DNA from: Kumtagia sp963839725
Lineage (GTDB): Bacteria > Pseudomonadota > Alphaproteobacteria > Rhizobiales > Rhizobiaceae
DNA: 64,000 nucleotides
NCBI GenBank assembly: GCA_963839725.1
Contig: CAWIWT010000035.1
Span: 248,001-312,000, forward strand
Reading direction: 5' to 3'
Shown: positions 61,055-64,000 of the stretch, one piece after another
How positions within the stretch are numbered: position 1 is the first letter of the stretch
Layout of the letters: each line of letters starts with the position of its first letter
The notes under the pieces: model-generated
Told to the model about the DNA's origin: nothing
What the model saw: only the letters and a program-made list of their open reading frames with translations
Databases searched by the model: none
Made by a program: the position numbers and the translations under genes

Positions 61055-62643
61055 GCGAAAACCCCATGCATGAACCAGCGCGGCGCGGCCTCCGTCACGC
61101 CGTAAAGCCCTTCCCGGTAGAGCCAGAACCGCCGGCCTTCCTCATCCTCGACCCGGAAATAGTCACGCGTTTGCGTGCTGCTCTCCTCCCGCCACCATTC
61201 GGGCGCGATGCGCTCCGGGCCTTCGGAGCGTGAGACGCGGTAGGATGCTCGCCGCCAGCGAAAATGCTTCGGAGGCCCTTCCGGCACCTCGGCGGCGATG
61301 ACCTCGACACATTCGGGCATGTCGAAAAGCCGGACCGGACGCTGCTTGGCACTGATTCCCGCTTGATCGGATGCTTCTTTCTGCCTGGCGCGCTCGCTTT
61401 CCGAAAAAGTCGCGGAAACCACCGCGCGCTCCGGCAGATGGCTTTCCACGAGGCGCGGCCTGCGGATCGCCTGATCGCCAAGGCGGGCCCGGACCCGATC
61501 GGCGAAAAGCGCGATGTCGCTGCCCGCATCGGGGTTCGAACCGTCGAGATTGGCTTGTGCCGCATCGAGGCGGACAGCGACCAGCACGGAAAGCCGCACC
61601 AAATCGAACCCGTAACCGGCGTCCATGTCGGACTCGATCGCCTCCAGCCGCTCATGAAACAGCTTTTCGATGAATTTCGGTTCCCGAAGCGGGCGCGACG
61701 CGCCGACGGTAAGCCGGCTCATATCGCCATCGACTCGGAAAAGATGAAGCTGCAACCGCTCGGCGCCTTCGCCGCGCCGTTCCAGATCGCGTTTCAGCTG
61801 AAGAGCAAGCAGCCCGATCAGCGCCTCGATATCGTCGCGCCGGCCGATCGGCTCGGCAAGACGACGCTCCACCGAAAGCGGCGGAACCGGCAGCCGGGGC
61901 GAGATGGCCTCTTCGACGCGGCCTAGCGCCTGGTCGAGCCTGAGCACTATGCTCTTGCCGAACCGCCGCACCAGCGGTGCTCGTGGAGCAGCCATGATGG
62001 CGCCCACTGTGCGCAGGCCGACGCTTTCGAGACCCGTCCGGGCGGCGGAATCGAGCCGCAAGGCGGCAAGCGGCAAAGGGGCGATGAGCTCATCTTCTTC
62101 ACCTGGTTCCACCACCGGACTTTCACCGAACCGCGCTGCCGCCCAGGCAGCCCCCGGCGTCGAGGCGAGGCCGGCGCGAACTTCGAAACCCTGATGGAAA
62201 AAGCGCGCCAGCAGATCGTCCAGCATGGCCCGCTCGCCGCCGAACAAATGCGCGCAGCCGGTAATGTCGAGAAACAGCCCATCCGCGCCTTCCAGCGCCA
62301 CCAGCGGCGTATAACGGTCGCACCAATCGGCCAGGCTTACGAGCAGCCGAAAATCCGCCTCGGGTTCCGCCTCGATAACCTCGATGCAAGGGTGCATGGC
62401 CCGTGCCTCGGCAATGCCGATACCGGGTTTCAGCTTCAGCGACCTAGCCCACGCGTCGAGGGAGGCGATGCGCTGGGTGTTGTTGTCGTGCTGGCTGAAG
62501 ACCAGCGGCGACGCCCCCTTGAGGTTGCGGGAACGCCACGATCTCCCGAGACGCTGCCGCAGTATCCTGTCCGCCGGAAGGTATGGAAACCACAGCGAGA
62601 TTATCCTTTGCGGAGCGCTTCCGTCTTTCATGAAAGGCATCAT
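61051..62643 (-). CDS. imuB: Y-family polymerase-like mutasome protein ImuB
   Basis: 530 residues (ATG at 62643, or 62631). It has the ImuB opening RIISLWFPYLPADRILRQRL, residues like a Y-family polymerase (GIAEARAMHPCIEVIEAEPE, LEGADGLFLDITGCAHLFGG, EVRAGLASTPGAAWAAARFG) and a C-terminal part without catalytic acids. ImuB bridges ImuA, DnaE2 and the beta clamp. Its stop overlaps the dnaE2 ATG (ATGA), showing translational coupling. An N-terminal overlap of 200 bases with imuA is unusual. Confidence 0.92.
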   Translation of the reverse strand: MMPFMKDGSAPQRIISLWFPYLPADRILRQRLGRSWRSRNLKGASPLVFSQHDNNTQRIASLDAWARSLKLKPGIGIAEARAMHPCIEVIEAEPEADFRLLVSLADWCDRYTPLVALEGADGLFLDITGCAHLFGGERAMLDDLLARFFHQGFEVRAGLASTPGAAWAAARFGESPVVEPGEEDELIAPLPLAALRLDSAARTGLESVGLRTVGAIMAAPRAPLVRRFGKSIVLRLDQALGRVEEAISPRLPVPPLSVERRLAEPIGRRDDIEALIGLLALQLKRDLERRGEGAERLQLHLFRVDGDMSRLTVGASRPLREPKFIEKLFHERLEAIESDMDAGYGFDLVRLSVLVAVRLDAAQANLDGSNPDAGSDIALFADRVRARLGDQAIRRPRLVESHLPERAVVSATFSESERARQKEASDQAGISAKQRPVRLFDMPECVEVIAAEVPEGPPKHFRWRRASYRVSRSEGPERIAPEWWREESSTQTRDYFRVEDEEGRRFWLYREGLYGVTEAAPRWFMHGVFA

Positions 62644-63415
62644 TGATCCACTCCAACGTAAACGCGGCGGGAATTGCGGTTCGGCTCTTGCCGATCGTCA
62701 CCTCGAAGGCCGGCGGGCCGATCGAGCCGGCGAGCGGACCGGCGAGGGTGACGCGCGGTGCGGCTTTTGCCGGCGCGACGACAAGGCGGACGGGGGCTGC
62801 CGTCGGCTCCGCTTCGCCGGCCTCGCGGATCAGGAAAAGCGGATGCCCGGCAATTAATGCGCGCCGGTGCAGGCGTCGCGTCGCAGTAAGATCGAGCTTT
62901 TGCGGGCTGCCGCGAACTTCGAGAAGAACCGCCCGCAGCGTGTCAAGGCGGGCCGCCTCCTCGGCGATCCAAAGCGCATCGGCAAGTTTCGTCGCCTCGG
63001 CGATCAGCAGATTTTCAGCGGGAAACCCAAAACGCTCGGCTAGTCCCGGCGCATAAGGCCGTCCCGCCTCGCGGAAGATTTCCGACGTTCCGATCCACAG
63101 CAGCGGCCCTATGGCTTTCGCCGTCGGCAACACGCGAAGCAGCGCCAACGCGAAACCAGCCGCCGCACCCGCGTCGCGCGTCGCGATACCATGGATTTCC
63201 GTCAGGCCCGCAGCCGGTACCCCACCGCCGAGCGCGCCGTCAAAGCGCTCCACACCGCTCCGCAACAGAAAAGCGCTGCCAGCAGGCACAGGCGCAAGGC
63301 CCCTTGCGGCCGGCTCGTCCGGCGCATCGAACCGTTCGGCCAACCTGCCTTCGATCTTCGCGATTTTCTGGCGCAAGGTGCAAACAACATCCCGCGCCAC
63401 GGCGGTGCTCGCCAT
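62444..63415 (-). CDS. imuA: SOS mutasome protein ImuA (RecA-like)
   Basis: 323 residues from the ATG at 63415, downstream of a LexA box. A RecA-like fold is suggested by FDGALGGGVPAAGLTEIHGI and AAGFALALLRVLPTAKAIGP. Residues about 100-240 (FGFPAENLLIAEATKLADAL, AVLLEVRGSPQKLDLTATRR, AFTLEWINDAFHER) match the family. Family length is about 240-270 residues; the last 60 here are read through the imuB start region, so the stop may have been shifted by an indel. It is the first gene of imuA-imuB-dnaE2. Confidence 0.85.
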   Translation of the reverse strand: MASTAVARDVVCTLRQKIAKIEGRLAERFDAPDEPAARGLAPVPAGSAFLLRSGVERFDGALGGGVPAAGLTEIHGIATRDAGAAAGFALALLRVLPTAKAIGPLLWIGTSEIFREAGRPYAPGLAERFGFPAENLLIAEATKLADALWIAEEAARLDTLRAVLLEVRGSPQKLDLTATRRLHRRALIAGHPLFLIREAGEAEPTAAPVRLVVAPAKAAPRVTLAGPLAGSIGPPAFEVTIGKSRTAIPAAFTLEWINDAFHERRKRSAKDNLAVVSIPSGGQDTAAASREIVAFPQPQGGVAAGLQPARQQHPAHRLPRRVG

Positions 63416-63438
63416 GACGGTTGCTTTCCACGTATATT

Positions 63439-63453
63439 GTTCCTGTTATGTTC
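63439..63453 (-). promoter_or_regulatory. LexA box (SOS box) of the imuABC operon
   Basis: GTTC-N7-GTTC on the plus strand (63439-63442, 63450-63453), that is GAAC-N7-GAAC on the operon strand, the exact alphaproteobacterial LexA consensus. It lies 24-38 bases upstream of the imuA ATG, a position where LexA would block the promoter. Confidence 0.85.
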
Positions 63454-63584
63454 TTATAGATTCCAGAACACGCCGGATGAGTCAAGCGATATGGAGAAAG
63501 AATTTATTCCTCCGCAGGCTGCGTGGTGGCCGAAAGCTTCTATCTGGGCGGGAAAGGCTCTATATGCCATGCAAAGGATAAAGA

Positions 63585-64000
63585 ATGGCCCGCATCTATC
63601 AGACCCGTGCCTGGCACGACCAACTTTCGCCAACGATCGAGGAGTTCGACTTGATGGCGCTTGAGGCTTATGCGCATCTGCCCGAACAATTCCGCACGCT
63701 TACCGGCGAGGTGATCATCCAGATCGCCGAGTTTCCGACCGACGAGATCATGGACGATCTGACGCTGGAGACGCCTTTCGACCTGCTCGGCCTGTTCGAA
63801 GGACGTGGCATTGCCGAGCGTTGGACACCGGCGACCGGAGAGGGGCCGAATCGCGTGACGCTGTATCGCCGCGCCATCCTCGACTATTGGGCGGAAAATG
63901 AGGAGACGCTGGGCTCGATCATCAACCATGTCCTGATCCACGAGATCGGCCATCATTTCGGTCTGTCCGACGACGACATGGAAAAAATCGAAGCGAGCGT
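63585..64000 (+). CDS. Zincin-like metallopeptidase family protein (3' end outside window)
   Basis: Open from the ATG at 63585 to the window end (138 codons). It begins MARIYQTRAWHDQLSPTIEE and carries LIHEIGHHFGLSDDDMEKIE with the zinc motif HEIGH, as in PF06262/COG3824 zincin_1 proteins (about 130-150 residues), so only a few codons can be missing. AAGGA lies about 10 bases upstream. It diverges from imuA with 169 bases between, the LexA box in the middle; a direct role in SOS is not supported. Confidence 0.88.
   Translation, partial: MARIYQTRAWHDQLSPTIEEFDLMALEAYAHLPEQFRTLTGEVIIQIAEFPTDEIMDDLTLETPFDLLGLFEGRGIAERWTPATGEGPNRVTLYRRAILDYWAENEETLGSIINHVLIHEIGHHFGLSDDDMEKIEAS

Noticed and set aside
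1..64000. Prophage, integron, secretion or biosynthetic gene cluster
   Set aside because: No integrase, structural phage gene, type III-VI secretion component or modular synthase was found; the window is chromosomal housekeeping with scattered repeats.

Overview
The window reads as a GC-rich chromosome segment of an alphaproteobacterium of the order Hyphomicrobiales (Rhizobiales), probably close to Mesorhizobium/Phyllobacteriaceae. This is inferred from protein character and gene order: TrcR (DUF1013), CarD, FdxA, a Suv3-like helicase beside an S4 protein, FtsK-LolA-XthA, fused IorAB, an aa3-type COX subunit IV beside pntAA/pntAB/pntB, tkt-gap beside zapA, an imuA-imuB-dnaE2 mutasome, and rhizobial mosaic palindromic repeats. 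No rRNA, tRNA, CRISPR array, prophage or intact insertion sequence was recognised.

Layout. 1-941: 3' end of pyruvate carboxylase. 942-1850: decayed DUF3293 and LysR remnants. 1854-2540: trcR. 2551-2822: a MITE-like element. 2830-4656: a minus-strand WYL regulator / MGMT-like / VOC operon and a small DUF1127-like gene, with one palindrome type upstream of both units. 4809-5683: copper-type MerR regulator and a DUF305 protein. 5746-9827: PhnB-like protein, PPi-type phosphofructokinase, CarD, ferredoxin, S4 protein. 9829-13194: large Suv3-like helicase. 13587-16383: frameshifted aquaporin Z and a K+/H+ antiporter. 16536-19727: gap and tkt. 19846-20425: two decayed divergent genes. 20610-23476: DUF4164, ZapA, cyclic-nucleotide protein, a second MITE-like element, an OmpR-type response regulator and an L,D-transpeptidase. 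23477-24477: non-coding repeat-rich tract. 24478-27277: polar amino acid uptake genes without an ATPase. 27357-33087: oxidoreductases, CitE-like lyase, lytic transglycosylase, metallopeptidase. 33186-38467: ftsK, lolA, DUF6929, xthA. 38757-45572: fused indolepyruvate oxidoreductase, GGDEF/EAL protein, frameshifted FeeM-like acyltransferase. 45743-49179: COX subunit IV and transhydrogenase. 49329-50856: frameshifted matB. 50892-57420: M19 dipeptidase and dipeptide-type ABC transporter. 57694-63453: SOS mutasome with a LexA box. 63585-end: zincin-like protein.

Themes. Central carbon and redox metabolism (pyc, PPi-PFK, gap, tkt, pnt, ior, matB), cell division and envelope (ftsK, zapA, lolA, lytic transglycosylase, L,D-transpeptidase), peptide/amino acid uptake, and DNA damage response (xthA, imuA-imuB-dnaE2).

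The most important general observation is that at least nine loci carry one-base frameshifts, several in genes normally intact in rhizobia (aqpZ, the pntAA-pntAB junction, matB, dnaE2). For five of them the total length differs from a multiple of three by exactly the one base needed to restore the family sequence. Either this assembly has residual indel errors or the genome is accumulating them, and protein-level conclusions there should be held until reads are checked. I did not find a convincing new multi-gene system. The best unexplained signals are the shared CCTGACA-N6-TGTCAGG palindromes, the MITE-like pair with one copy touching a start codon, and the non-coding tract at 23.5-24.4 kb.
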